From the NCBI RefSeq assembly GCF_932294415.1, contig NC_065544.1:12313351-12377350 (forward strand): a stretch of 64,000 nt of DNA. Reading direction: 5' to 3'. The notes under the pieces are model-generated. The model worked only from the letters and a program-made list of their open reading frames with translations, searched no databases and was not told the origin of the DNA. Positions 21,790 to 35,272 of the stretch are shown piece after piece. This stretch comes from Quercus robur. Lineage: Eukaryota > Streptophyta > Magnoliopsida > Fagales > Fagaceae. Every line of letters begins with the position of its first letter. Position 1 is the first letter of the stretch. Both the position numbers and the translations under genes were made by a program.

Positions 21790-23840
21790 TATATATATAT
21801 TTTTTTGAGAAACAAGACTTTGCATTTCAATCAATTAGGCCAATAAAGTCGGCCTCTAATACAGAGGTAATATCTGGTGGTACATCTTCCATCCAGACTT
21901 AATAATGGGAAATAGAGTTTGCTCTCTTTGCTAAAGCATGAGCTACAGTATTACAATGCCTGTGAACATGGGAATAATGTATCTCTGAGAAACAAGAGGC
22001 AAGATACTGTATGTCCTGAACTAAATGACCAAAATGGGATAAAGTGTACGAATTGTTTTGGAGGGCTGTGATGAGAACTTGCGAGTCTCCTTCAAGAATC
22101 ACTCGATCAAAACCTGTCTCCAAAGCCAAAAGTAAAGCTCTCTTGGCTGCCATTGCTTCAACCTCAATGGCTGTGAAGGGAAGCGTAGCTCTTTCGGTGA
22201 GTGAGACCATAGCTTGACCCTTGGAGTTCCTAAGAATCACGCCCAGTCCAGCACACTGCTCTGCTGCAAACAACGCTCTATCAAAGTTCAGTTTGTAAAG
22301 TGGACGATCCGAAGGAAGCCATCTCGTTGGTTGGCGTCTCACTGGTATAGTGTGAAATGTATTGTGGAGTGCAAATTCCCGCAACCTTTCCTTGGCTTGA
22401 TGCAGCACCTGATCAAGGGAAATGACTGCTTTTCCAAGTCTGAGGTTATTTCTTCGGTTCCATAGAGTCCAAATCACCATGGAAAAGAGAGCCGGGTCCC
22501 TATTATCTGCAAAAACACAACCGGTTAGATCAATAAAAGTTGCTGCCTGGCGAAGACTGTCGTGATTCCACAGAGAAACTTTGTTCCACAAGTCCGACAG
22601 CTTTGGACAATGGAATAGAGCATGGCACACGTCTTCATTGGCTTGCTGACAGCTTTCACACGTACTGCTATTGATGATTTTTCGTTGAACCAGGTTCGTC
22701 TTAGTGGGCAAAGAATTTTTTGTTGCTCTCCAAACTAAATTCCTCACCTTACTCGGAACCGGTAAACTCCAAATCGCTTTCCACAGAGGTTTGAGTTGAT
22801 CAGTATTTGACTGACCTGGTTGCAAGTTCTGAGCTTCGTGCTGCAAAAATTTATATCCAGATTTTACTAAATATTCTCCAGTAGGATTGAAGGGCCAAAA
22901 GAGTTGGTCAGGTTGAACCGTGTGACTGAGGGGAATTTTTTTAACCATTTCAGCTTCAAAATTCAGCAGGGTGGTATTAATAACGTCCACTTTCCAGCTT
23001 CTATTTTCTTGATCAATGAATGAACTAACCTTAGCATCAGCCAGGCTTGCCACACACGGGGATACCACCTTAGGTGCAAACTTATTGGGAAGCCAACGCT
23101 CCCCCCAAATAGCTGCAGATTTTCCATCTCCAATCCGCCAGATTACCCCCCTTTTTATTACTTCTCTGCCTCGTAGAAAACTCTTCCAAGCATAAGATGA
23201 TGAGCTTGGGTTAGTCGCCTCCATGACTGAACTATGGGGGAAGTATTTAGCCTTAAATACTCTATAGAAGAGCGAACTCTTGTCATGCAGCAGGCGCCAA
23301 GTCTGTTTTGCTAACAAGGCGTCGTTAAATTTGGAGAGGTCTTTAAACCCCATCCCCCCTTGAGTCTTTGGCTTGCACAAGTCTTCCCACTTAATCCAAT
23401 GTATTTTTCAGCTATCTCCTCTTTGGCCTCAAAAAAATTTCCTGATTAAACCTTCTATCTCATGACATAAACCAACAGGTAGTTTAAAGCATGACATTGT
23501 ATAGGTCGGTAAGGCCTGGGCCATAGCTTTAATTAGAACCTCACGGCCGGCTTGGGAAAGTAGTTTCCCCTCCCACCCTTGCAATTTTTTCCATACTCTT
23601 TGTTTAATGTTATCAAAACTCGCCTTCTTTCCTCGGCCTATAAAGGATGGTAGTCCTAAATATTTTTCATATTGTTGGACCACTTGCACCCCTAGAGCAC
23701 CTTTAATGGAATCTTGCATAGCTTGAGACGTGGATTTGCTAAAAAAGAGTGTGGTTTTTGAGCGATTGATTTGTTGCCCGGATGCTCGCTCATATATGGC
23801 TAGGAGTAAGGGTAAGAGAGAGATAGGGACAGTCATAAAT
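21790..23840 (-). mobile_element. 5'-truncated LINE, 3' part of ORF2
   Basis: Two minus-strand frames (23429-23836 and 21899-23380) form the end of an L1-type ORF2. The first has the region just after the RT fingers (SGQQINRSKTTLFFSK, YLGLPSFIGRGK). The second has the zinc-binding RVT domain (PVPSKVRNLVWRATKNSLP and CESCQQANEDVCHALFHC) and a plant-type RNase H at the C-terminus (EGDSQVL, HVHRHCNTVAHALAK). The frames are separated by a shift near 23,420 and by an in-frame TGA in the join. The endonuclease and catalytic RT core are missing, so this is the usual 5' truncation. A short 3' UTR ends in a T run on the plus strand next to (AT)n at about 21,786-21,807, which corresponds to the element's A-rich tail. 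Confidence 0.85.
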
Positions 23841-24176
23841 CTATTCTTTTGGGGACCAACTTAGGACCAAAATGAAATAATATAGAATTCAAAGTGCACG
23901 TGCAAACACATACACATGCATGCTCACATGTAATTATATATGCATTTGAAAAGAACCATTGAATAATTATTTTAAGAAAACTTATAACAAAAATTATGTA
24001 ATACATTTTTTTTTTCATCAAAAAATTAACAAAAATTGTATATTTGATTAGAAATAACTAAATTAAAATTAATTCTTAATTTGAGATATGTTTTATAGAA
24101 AAATTAAAATAAAATTATGTATGTATTCATATCGTATATGTAATATATTTTAACTTATTCATTCATTGTGAGATAT
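23841..24176. other. AT-rich intergenic
   Basis: Nothing recognisable. Confidence 0.5.
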
Positions 24177-24192
24177 GTTTTGTTTTAATGAA

Positions 24193-24388
24193 GCCTCCTA
24201 GGCATGAGGATAAACTACTTAGCCCATTAAGGGTGAAAAGCCCTTGGATTTCCCGGTAATTGGTTCTGGCGGGTGGGGTCAGTTGCCTATAGGAGTTTGA
24301 TTAATAGTGAGAATTGTTGTACAATATGATCTGTAACGTGCAACTAATCTAAGTGAAGTTCTCCTATGTCATCAAAAAAAAAAAAAAA
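24193..24388 (+). mobile_element. Second poly(A) retroposon, 196 bp
   Basis: A 196-bp insert ends in an A run of about 15 bases. It is bounded by a perfect 16-bp direct repeat GTTTTGTTTTAATGAA at 24177-24192 and 24389-24404. The body (start GCCTCCTAGGCATGAGG) is GC-richer than its surroundings and is unrelated by eye to the retroposon at 1934. I see a GGTTCTGG-type stretch but no convincing pair of pol III boxes, so SINE versus LINE tail is open. Confidence 0.8.
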
Positions 24389-24404
24389 GTTTTGTTTTAA
24401 TGAA

Positions 24405-25583
24405 ACTTTTGATTTCTTAAACATTTAAATTTAAAATCTGAAAAAGAAAAAAAAAATAAGGCTTCATTTACGGCTTACAATACTAACAAACTTGAGCAAT
24501 ACACTAAATTATAAAGTTTAACAACAAACTTAGTTGTAGCCTAAGGTTACAACTCTACTCAATATTTATTTACTGAATGTGAATTTTGACAAATCCAATT
24601 ACATTTTCTTCTTATATCGTCCATACTTACAAATTTTTTAGAAAATCAAAAATCAATAGCTATGTTTTCAAGCAAATATTTAAATTTCAAGTTTTTGTAG
24701 TCTAAAATTATGCATAAAAAAAATAAGTTCATTGATCGAATAGTAAACAATATTTGATCGGTATGAAATTTGACATATGCGTTAAGAACTTAAAGAACGT
24801 GTATTTCAACGATTAGATTTTGAATATATGTAGTCATGCTAATTTTTTTTAGTAAAAGTTGTAGTTTTAGACTACAATCAAGTTTGCAATCAAACTTTGA
24901 ATTATGTTAAATCCAAGCATATATGACCCACAAATATCAAAACAATAGTCAATACACAAATCAAGAATCATTTTTAGAGAAAATCATTCCAATCGATATC
25001 TAAAAAAACTTACTTATAAAACAAAATCTATTTAAAATTTTATTTTCATTTTATTGACATCTTATGCGACTTTGCACTCGTCTCAAAGATCAACAAACTT
25101 AATACTAGAACAATACATTGAAGAAAAAAATTGAGTAGTCAAGAAAACTATGAAAACTTGAAAAAATAATTCGAAAGGTGCATTGTTGAAATTAAGTTGA
25201 CGAAGCCTAAAACTCCTTGGATAATATTTTATCACTCATATCAAATAGACATTCTACTTTGGATTTGACAATGGATATTCTTTTGCCACATACCTTAAAA
25301 GGAATTGTATTAGATTCCTAAAAATAAAAAAGAATTTTTATAATAACCGCTAAAGAATTGTCATGTATTATTTACATAAAAAAAATGAATTTGACTATTT
25401 GAGTAGGCTTTTGTAAAAAATTTATAACCTATTGGTAATATTATTATTTTTTAAGGGACACTTAAAAAAAAAAAATCAATAAAAGACTAGTTTTCTTCTT
25501 TTTTTTTGGAGGGGGGGGGGTTATTTTTGTTGAAGACCAAACTATTAAAGCTTTTAATTTCGATAAATAAAACAAATACAATT

Positions 25584-25629
<46 letters not shown>

Positions 25630-26389
25630 TCTTAGCACCTTAACTAGGCCACATTAGATCGTTTATCACAATAGTATGGTCTAAACGGTCCCTTACCACT
25701 TCGTGAGACAAGAATGCAGCCCAACCCACTTTATTCCAATAATTTAGGGCCCATCAAAATTAAACGTTGGACTCATGCATTGAGCTTAGGCACAAATGTA
25801 AAACTCCATAGATGACTATAACCACCATTGAGGATTTGTGCCCATAAAAGAAAGCGTATCAACGGCTCCCATAACCTCCACTCACTTAAGTCAACAACCA
25901 AAACCCAAGAATCTCACTCATGATGGCCTCATCAACATCTATTTAGACCACAACTAAGGTAATGGCTACAATTAAGGAGGAACATACATCGCCAGCAAGC
26001 CTTTAAATTCATGGCCCCCCAACCAGAGTCAAGCATGAGTAATCTTTCTACTAAAAAGAGTGCTTTCTCTAGTAAAGATAGTTTTGTATGGAAATTTGAC
26101 AGCACTATAACCAGAAATGCTTCACAAACTCTTCACACTTCTTTTCTTTTTGATGTGTATGAAATATATAAAATGTAAGAAGGTATATGTAGCTGCTTTA
26201 TATGATCAGCTGCCGAGAAAGAGGATTAAGCAAAAAGTATAGTAAAAGAAAAGGCAAACACCTTCGCACAAACACAGATTTCTAAACACTTTGAACCAGT
26301 TTACTAACATTAGTCCTTCAACTAATAAAGTTTTTGAATAAATAGCTAAACAAAATTTCCCTACATCTTTAAAGTTGAAAACTTAAGAA
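24405..26389. other. AT-rich intergenic with (AG)n
   Basis: Contains a perfect (AG)n microsatellite at about 25587-25626 and a G run at about 25511-25520. The last few hundred bases are the 3' flank of the pTAC14 gene. No other gene seen. Confidence 0.5.
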
Positions 26390-29300
26390 TTAGAACAATA
26401 TTTGCTCTTGATACATCTCCAATGCCAGAATGACTTTCTCTATGAACAACTTCCGGTGCAACCTATACCTGCATGGTCCAGATTAACATTGAAATCATCA
26501 ATAAGGGGTCTCACTTTTTGCAACATTTAGAAGCCAAAAGGCTCAGTAATGAGTAAACAATTATATTATGTGAAGACCACATACTTTATTGCAGTGTCAA
26601 GTGCCCTACTAGCTTCTGGCATGGAATCTGTTGGTAGTAACATAGAAGATTAATATAAGCTTCAAATGTCTCTTAATTTTAACTTTCAGGCATATTAGTA
26701 ATCTGCTAGCTATCCAAATAAATTAGAGAGCCAACTCCATCAGATCTCATTTCAAAATGTTAATTTTACCATATGTCATATCAAATGCCAAAAGTACGTA
26801 TAATCATATTATCAATCCAGTCTTTGAGAGTGGGATTAACATTGAAACCTTACCTAGCAGTTTCTGGTCTTGCTCAGAGTTAGTAGGAAATTCTGCAAGC
26901 ATTTGTTGGCATTCTTCCTGTAACTCCTTCACAGCTTTCCTTTCCAGGCTTGGGATTGGAGGCACATCCCCATCTGACCAAGTGGGAACCGTTCTTGCTG
27001 CTGCTATGACTGCTCCATCAACAAAAGTATCTCCATCATTGGATAGCCGACCTGCTAAAAGTTTTATTTGGATCATTTGGAAGACAAATCTAGGTCTTTA
27101 GGTGCTAATGGAGTTTAATATAGACCAAGTTGTGAACAGAAAATTTAGATAATCCATACTGTTATGATAATACTCTTCAGGAAGGCCAGCTATATTGAAG
27201 ACTGACAAGAATGAATCCAAATGAATACGTGCATTGCCCGAAAACTGGATCACATCCCAAGGATTCTGCAAGCTCAAGCCAGATATAGCTTAGAAAATAA
27301 TTTCAAAAAGATTACCACAAATAAAAACCAAGTTTTACTTGCAAATATTAACTTCCAAATTATACTAAACAGAGGTGCTATGAAGAGGATGCTCATTCTT
27401 CCACCCACAGGCACTCTATTAATCAAGAAGATTATTGCTAGATATTACATTATGAGAAAGTTTATACTTAAAGAATGCGAAAGATACAAAAAGATTACTA
27501 ATAGTTATTAAATTGTACAGAACATGTGACATGAACATCAGATTCCAGATGAGATATAAAGATAACATTTTCTAAAATTTTATTTAATTGCTAGATTTTC
27601 TAGCACCAAACAAAATTAGGTTGTTGCTGTATTTCAAGGTGGTGTCCAGATATTTCACTTAGCCTCCCTTAAAAACTATCAGTAGGCCACCCCCACCCCC
27701 TCCCCCCCCCTTTTCTTTTCTTTATTTAAAATTCCCTCACCCCCCCTTTTTTTCATGAAGTATCACCTTTTTGATTTGTATTACTAACTCAACGAGATTA
27801 GAACCATCTAAAACAGAAAAAGGAATAGAGCAGAGCTGAAAGCAAATTACCACAGGTGAAGAAAATCCATATCTCTGCATGAGCATGTCATTCTTCAGAC
27901 CACTAAAGTAATTGATGGTCATCTGTGGAAATTTATGAAATTAGCAGCAGATGGTATAGCATTAAGAAGATATAACTAACCCAAGGTTTTTCTTTCTATC
28001 TAACATGAGCGATAAGTAGTTGTGCATATAGAAAATAGCTGATAAAACAAGGAAGAGTAAGAATATTAAAATAAATAACAGAGGTGAAACCAATTCTAAT
28101 TTAGAAGGTTAACCATAATCTCATCAGTATCATTATGTACAATTTATAGCTTTAAAAGTCCACACTTCTTTGCAACTAGATATTATCAGAATTTCATTAT
28201 CAAGTTGAATTCATGAGTAGAAATGCTTAAGAAAGATTCTATCAGGAAAAGCAATAATACACTACAAATTCTACAAAGATTCAGAAGCTTAGCAAGAATC
28301 ACCCTCCCAGATATAAACATGGTGCCATTACAGGTTTCCACTTTCCAGTCCTAAATTTAAGACAAATATATCCTTTACATGCTCTTCACTTGGATAAATT
28401 ATCCAAAAATGCAAGGACAACAACTTGAGATGTAAATTAACTAAAGTATTATTTTTAGTTAGAACCAAATCACGATTTAATTTCTGTAGTCACTACCATT
28501 GCATATTTGACTCAAGTTTTTTTAATGAAAAAAAAAATTCAAAAATCCACCAAGTGCATGCATTCTGGATTTGGTTACGCATTATCATGGAATTAGGATT
28601 TGCTATTAATTATAAATAAGATTCAAAATAATCCCTTAATGGAGTATCTCATAAAGCCAAACGCTTGATGATGTAGGAGCAAAGCCAAAATTATTTTAGA
28701 ATTTATATTTTCAGATTTTTGTATTTATCTTATAGGAAAATTGGATAATTTTAGACTTTTATTTGGATAGGGATTAGATTTGAGATTAGATAGGGATTAG
28801 TATTTGAGTTTAGTTAGGATTAGTTTTGGTATGTTGTTATCTTTATCTCTTTTTTCTTTTTCTTTTTCTTTTTTTTTTTTTTTTCCAGTTCTAGCTCTAT
28901 ATAAGAGACTAGTTTATTTGTATTTGAATATAGACGTGATTAACGAAATGGATATTTTCCAATAATTGGGTGTTGATTCCTAATGCCTTAGGTGCTGATG
29001 CCTAAGTTTAGCTTGGTGCTGATTCCAAGCAACCCTAAGTACTGATTCTTAGGTTTATCCTTTAATTTTCTTGTTACTTTTAATTGTCCTGCAGTATCAG
29101 AGCTAAATCGATTCATCCAAAAAAAAAATTGTCGTGTTTCCCATTTAACCACAGTAACCCATCTGCCTGATATCAAGTCATACAACAGCCAAAACCATCC
29201 TGCCACCATCACAAAAATAAATAAATAAATAAAATAAAAATGGAAGCCCAGACCACAGCCAGGTTCTTTTTAAAATTCTTTGTTGAAGCTCTTTATTTTT

Positions 29301-32300
29301 AGAGAACCATGGTAGTACTCTAACCATTTTATGGGTATAAAAATCAAGACCCATGGATTTTCAAATGTTGGATATTTGAGGTGGGACAGTTCTTTGCACA
29401 AGTGCATTTATCAAATGACAAACAAAAGATGTGGCATGCCAAAACGAGAACTGCTGGTAGAGCTTTAGAGTATTGGAATCATTATGAGAGCCTTCACTTT
29501 AGATGTCAATGGTCTCAAATTACTTGGGAAAGAATGAAAGAAGATCTTTGTATTGAATATTTTCCACATTATTTTAACAATGATCTACAGCAACCTTCTC
29601 ATGGAAATTTTCAAGATCAAAGGACAAGTTGAGGCAGTGCAACAATGCTCCGCTCACTCATGAAGTATCTGCCATATGCCAAGACTTAGGAAATCTAATG
29701 AACACTGTTGAAGACTTGGCTACTCAAATGAAGGTTGTTCAAGACTTGACTACTCAAATGAAAGGAAAATCAAGTACCATCAGACCTTGATATTGACAAG
29801 AAAGTGCAAGAGTCAACCAAAGTTTTAATGTTCATGCAACCAGATGAGTCTACTATAGAGCCTAAACAATAAGAAGCTTCTATACTTGAAGAATCATCCA
29901 TGGTGCATGCAGATCTATAGTTTGATAGAGTCGAAAAGGTTGATACTCCAATTCCAATCACTGAATTTGTGATTCCAGAAAAGTTTCCTGAGGTGGAATA
30001 CAAGGTCAATTTATTTGCAACGCTCCCAAAGACAATTCTTAACTGCAACAAGTATTATGTGCCAAAGTTTTCACTTTTCATCCTTCAACGCTTTAAAACT
30101 TGAGGTCGAGCTTTTTCCAACCAAGGGGGTATGATGCAGGAGCAAAACCAAAATTATTTTAGAATTTATATTTTCAAACTTTTTTAATTATCTTATAGGA
30201 AATTGGATAATTGTAGACTTTTATTTGGATAGGGATTAGTATTTGAGTTTAGTTAGGATTAGTTTTTGTATGTTGTTATCTTTATCTCTTTATTTTCCAG
30301 TTCTAGCGACTAGTTTATTAGTATTTGAATATAGACATGATTAACGAGATTTGGATTGGATATATTCCAATAGTTGGGTGTTGATCCTATCGCCTTAGGT
30401 GCTGATGCCTAAATTTAGCTTTGTGCTGATTCCAAGCAACCATTCTTTGGTTTATCCTTTAATTTCCTTGTTACTTTTAATTGTCCTGCATCACCTGACC
30501 TGAACATTATTCTCCCTTTTTATTTATTTATTAACTTTTGATTTTGTTGCCATGTCCTCACATGAAGGTAACTATTAGGAAGGAAAATAATTAATAAACG
30601 TAAGAGTTTGTTATCTGGTTTCTTTAGCTTGGAGAAAATCCTGACAACAGACTAGGACGAGGAAAAGGAAACGCAAGAGAATGACTGGCATTTAGTTTTT
30701 CTTTAACTAAGATGGTCCTAAATATATTTTTGTACAGTCAATTACTCTTTTGTGCAATACCATCTGTGCATTTCCACATGCAGAAACATTTAAACTGTAC
30801 AGAGAATTGATCAATTCAATATTTGATAATCTTAAAAGATATTACCTCATCTCCTTTTTTAATCCGTTGTCCAGCATTTATCATCACCTCAAGCATACGA
30901 TCCTTAAAACGCCAATGTAAAAAACAATTTGGCTGAAAGGAATGGTTTAGCATGTCTGCAAAAATATGAGCAAGTTTATCAAACATTTATCTAATAACAA
31001 AGTAGCCAACTTAACCTATAAATCTAGACAAATAAGTTGGGAAATTTTGAGGTGAAATTTTACTTATATATGGAAAGTTTTGCAAGATTTAAGATTCCAA
31101 AAAAGGAAGGAAACAAGCATAACTAGTCCTAAAATGAGTCATGGCACTTCTGACTTTAGAAGTGATGTTAAAACGTTAATTTGCACTCAAATGTTTTCTG
31201 CTGCATCTCTCCTGACTTTAGAAGTGACAGGAATTCACCACCAAAAGAAATTAGTCACAACCAGGCACCTTGATTGCGTGCTCTATTTGACACGTGGGAT
31301 GCTAAAAAAGTGTCCAGCTAAGATCTTCACTATCATATCTTCTTCTTCTTGGAGCTCTCTTGGCCATAAGAGAGGACACATATTTTAATTTTGTAAAGAA
31401 TCCACAAACTTGTTGGAAAGTGGACCACAGTCTCCAACCAGATCAAGGCTTTAGGCAAAACAAAAACTCTTTTGCAGGTTGTATTCTGATGAAAATTTTC
31501 TTGGGAAGTATCTGCTACTAGAATGCAGTATTATGCAGCTCCAAATACAGCTCATACTTTACCACATTAAAATTCACCCAAAAGGCAAGTCTAGCAACTT
31601 GTCTATTGCTGACTCGTTAGCTTCATTGTAATATCAATTTCTTCTATCATATCTAATACATTATGTACAAGAAAAAGGTAAGAAAAAGTTCAATCAAGAA
31701 TCCAAACTAGATTCTAATTGCACTCCATTTTTGTGCCAAGTCCCATTCTAATTATCTCGTTATTTGATATCAAGTTTCTCTAAATTTTAAATACAGTTCA
31801 ATTAATTGCCAAGTGTCCTTCTGATTATATTATAATTATGTTTCAATTATATTTACTTGCAAATTCATGTGTCTTAACTAATTAACTTCGAAATATAAAA
31901 AAACTACATTCGAATTTATCAGAATTTTATATAATACTATGAATGTGTACAGTCTATTACACATTAGGTTGATATATATATACATATATATAAATATATA
32001 TATATATATATCTCAAATAATCTATCCCCATTGCTAAAGGAATGTAAAAGGTTTAATGCATTCCTTTCAACTGACAAAGTATCATTTCTACATTATTCAA
32101 CTTACAAAAATAAAAATTGAATTCCCTACACAAGATTACATGATTCTTTATCAAATTAGAAAAAATATATGTATATTCAAATGAAAAAATCTATTCACTA
32201 AAGTGAAAACCAATTAATTGTTTTAAACCCTCATAGTTTTATACTTTTATATTTGCAGTATAGTATGATGAGCAAAAGATTAGAGAATATGATTCTAAGA

Positions 32301-34724
32301 ATTTTCGAGGGTATAATCTTACCGGCGTAAGGGATTAGCATACTTGTATCTTGAACTAGTGAGCCAATCCTTAGTTGCATGTTAAAGCATCGTGATTGTA
32401 CTATACCCACTGCCCAAATAAATCTCTCAGGATCGCGCGCAAGGCGCTTTATTTTAAGGGGTACACCTGAGTGCTGAGTGCAGTTAAACAGGTGCAATAT
32501 ATTATTAAAAATGTCAATGAATAGTGGAGTACATAATGGAAAAGGAAAAATAGAATGCTTCTACGGTATAAGACAGACAGGTTTCTTGGTACCCAGTTCT
32601 TTTCCCAAAATTCTAAAGCTCGGTGCTGCTGTTCTCTTATAGTTAAAGCAAGCTCAGGATCTTGAAGCTCCAAAAGTTCCTCCTGTAGCATATATATAGC
32701 AATAGGGAAGAGAAACATCGTTAAATAGTGGTTTACTAGAAATGACTGATCAAGAAAAACTACAAAGAACTAACAAACTGACTCTTTGAATAACACTAGG
32801 AGAGTAACTACTAGTAAAAACACTTCTTGGGCTCAGTGAAATAGAGCCACTTCATTAATTCAAGTTGATGCTAAATTTATATTATTATGATTTCTACATT
32901 TACAACCAAAACAATCCCATTGGCTAGGCACCACGGCATATGCTTGTTTATAGTACTCACTCAGTCATTTATTCTCTTCATCACTCAAAATCAAGAGTAT
33001 TGCATTCAAATAGAGTCAGATAAAATACATGAGAATCAATAAATGAGGGGGCAAAACAACCAAAAATAAAATCAAAGAACCGTTAGAGATAAAAAGATTA
33101 TTAGTCTGCAGTCATGCACCTCTGTAGCTAAAAGCAAGCTAGTGCACTCCTCTGCACTAGGTAAAAAGTCACCATACAACTGCCAAAAGTTATCCCCCCG
33201 ATCAAATGCATATAAAAGAAGACATGCTAACCTCAGGTCCCAATCTGTCTGCCACAAAGAGTTTCCCAATATTAGTAGCCACACACAAAAAAGATAAATA
33301 AATAAATAAAGGTTATTAATTGAACATCATTTCAATAACCAAGCAGACTTGTCTGCCTATTGATCAAATTGACATTATATGTTGGGACCAGAGTCTAATA
33401 AGAAAATTTAATTCTATAAATGGGTCCAAGAATTAAGCATTCATTTTTGGTATCAAGGAAAACTACAATTACCTCTGGATTGGTCGAGTTGATAATATCA
33501 AATATAGGATGACCCATTGGGATAATATCTGGGAAAAACATCCATGGGAGCTTTTGGCTTATGGTTAGCATCAATTCTAGTGGAATTTCCATAATTACCT
33601 GCACAACTAAGTAAACTACTTTTACAATGGAATACTAAAAATGTAACTCCAAGATTAACCATGATATAAAAATGTGAAAATAATCGAAAACACAAAATAC
33701 ATATAGTCTTGTAAGTTGTAACAAAATGCAGGAGCAAAAGCAATAACTAGTTATAAACGTGGGTGCACACATAGAAACTCTAATGATTAGCAATTCACCC
33801 TGGCTCGGCGAAGTGGTTCAACATCTTTGGATGCATACACTCCAAATCCATCTGGCCCTTCTTTAAAGTCAACTCCATAAGCTCTCATGCTCCTTACATA
33901 CCCTATCTTATAAAAATCAGGGTCTGCTGACTCCAACTGTTTGAAATACAAAATCACATGTTTAGCAATGATAATAACAGACGAAGAAAAACCCAGACAT
34001 CAAAAGGGTATGATCAAAACTAAATATCTAAACAACTACACTAATGTTTTTTTACAGAAAATTGGAAAAAATCAAACAGACGTAAAGAAAAACACTGAAT
34101 TTTTCAATAATATATGTTCTTTGTCTCAACTCAACTTGTGTCTCTGCTTAGTGTCATATATTTTGTTCAGAACCGGTCTCAACCCCAAAAAAAATGAGGC
34201 GTTTGTCAGCATAAAATTTAGTCACTAACCCAAAAATTTTAGGCCTAAGGCTTTGTCATTGTAGTATAGCATATGTTCTTTGTTTGCAATGAACATGAAA
34301 ATTCACTGGTGGTGCAAATAATGTGAGCTAAAAACAATGCAATGTTGGCGCTCACAAATTCAACTTTCTTGTCCCTAAGTTTCTCAGAAATTAAACAGCA
34401 AGTAAATGGAGAAAGAAAAGTGAGTGGTGTTTACCTCAGAGGACGATTCTTCTTCAACTTGGGGAGGTTGGAATATGGGATATTGAGAAATCTCAGTGGT
34501 TGCTTTAATGGGTCTAATCTGATTTTGGGTGTCAGCAAGAAAAGAGCAACTGGGTCGCGGTGGTGACCATCCATGGTGGAAACTCTTCAACTGCTTTACA
34601 TAATTTCTAAAATTAGATAGATAAAACAAGCTACATAAATACAGAGAGAGAGAGAGAGTATTGAGACCTTAGGAGTGGAGAGGAACCAGTGGGTGGGATG
34701 GTGAAGAGGGAGAGTGGAAGCCAT
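26390..34724 (-). CDS. PTAC14: pTAC14/PAP7, SET-domain plastid transcription protein
   Basis: Thirteen exons join in frame (high to low coordinate): 34724-34668, 34590-34435, 33936-33799, 33598-33473, 33248-33120, 32682-32593, 32473-32323, 30955-30846, 27922-27851, 27265-27160, 27051-26854, 26627-26585, 26468-26390. All introns are GT-AG, phases agree, and there are no internal stops. The total is 484 codons, close to the Arabidopsis protein as I remember it (483). Residues 1-60 are Ser/Pro-rich, fitting a transit peptide. A SET-type methyltransferase domain follows (GPDGFGVYASKDVEP near 90, DMLNHSFQPNCF near 280, GDEMTINY), then a Rubisco-LSMT-like C-terminal domain. pTAC14 is one of the essential proteins associated with the plastid-encoded RNA polymerase in the chloroplast nucleoid and is needed for chloroplast greening. 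Whether it methylates anything is unsettled. Intron 8 (27923-30845) is inflated by an LTR element. Confidence 0.95.
28669..30490 (+). mobile_element. Non-autonomous LTR retroelement in pTAC14 intron 8
   Basis: Two related sequences, 28669-29093 (425 bp) and 30132-30490 (359 bp), begin TGATG(T/C)AGGAGC and end TTGTCCTGCA. The first is followed directly by GTATCAGAGC, the core of an initiator-tRNA-Met primer site. The second is preceded by CCAAGGGGG, a polypurine tract. These are the LTRs of a small element lying in the intron antisense to the gene. The inside (about 1 kb) keeps a gag-like fragment at 29381-29632 but no pol. The LTR lengths differ because of internal indels and a T-rich expansion near 28,850. 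No clean 5-bp target duplication is visible. It lies well away from both splice sites of the intron. Confidence 0.8.
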
Positions 34725-34832
34725 TGAAGAAGTTGAAATTTCAGATACTCCGGTTCAGCGTGTTTTGTGATATGCTGTAACGCAAGTACCCAGTATGAAT
34801 TTCCGAGAAACATTATCCACTTCACTCACAAT

Positions 34833-34841
34833 AATATATAG
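34833..34841 (-). promoter_or_regulatory. Candidate TATA box of pTAC14
   Basis: CTATATATT on the minus strand lies about 110 bases upstream of the ATG at 34724, implying a 5' leader of roughly 80 bases. It is the only good TATA in that interval, but the transcription start is not known. Confidence 0.4.
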
Positions 34842-34928
34842 AAAAGTTCTTTGTTTATAACTTTATATTGTAAATTCCAATGTAAAAAGTGTACAATATT
34901 TACTACTATACAATATAACTATAGACTG

Positions 34929-35272
34929 TAACTCTTTCCCATTACTTAAAATTTCACACTAATACTATAAGAGTTAAACTCTTTTATAGTGGTACTTTGA
35001 GTTAAGTAATGTGTTTAATCTTGATGAAAGAGTGTAATTAAGTATGTGTTTAACAATTAGTTTATTTTTCAAAAAAATAAAATAAAATAAAGTGGTTGTT
35101 GTCTCACATTGCTTGAGTATAACTCTTTCCCATTACTTAAAACCCCACTCTACTACTACAAAAGTTAGCCTTTTGTAGTGATACTTTGAGTTAAGTAATG
35201 TGTTTGAGTTTTGTGAGAGAGTGTAATTAAGTGTGTGTGTTTAACAATTAGTTTGTTTCTCAAAAAAAAAAA
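34929..35272. repeat. Duplicated ~150-bp hairpin-forming repeat upstream of pTAC14
   Basis: Two copies start TAACTCTTTCCCATTACTTAA at 34929 and 35120, a spacing of about 191 bp, and each ends in an A run (about 35075 and 35270). Each contains an outer perfect 10-bp stem CATTACTTAA/TTAAGTAATG (34940-34949 with 35002-35011; 35131-35140 with 35191-35200) and an inner stem (34964-34973 with 34979-34990; 35155-35164 with 35170-35179). The inner stems differ between copies but stay paired. The element family is unknown to me; a fold-back MITE or a retroposon pair are both possible. Confidence 0.65.
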
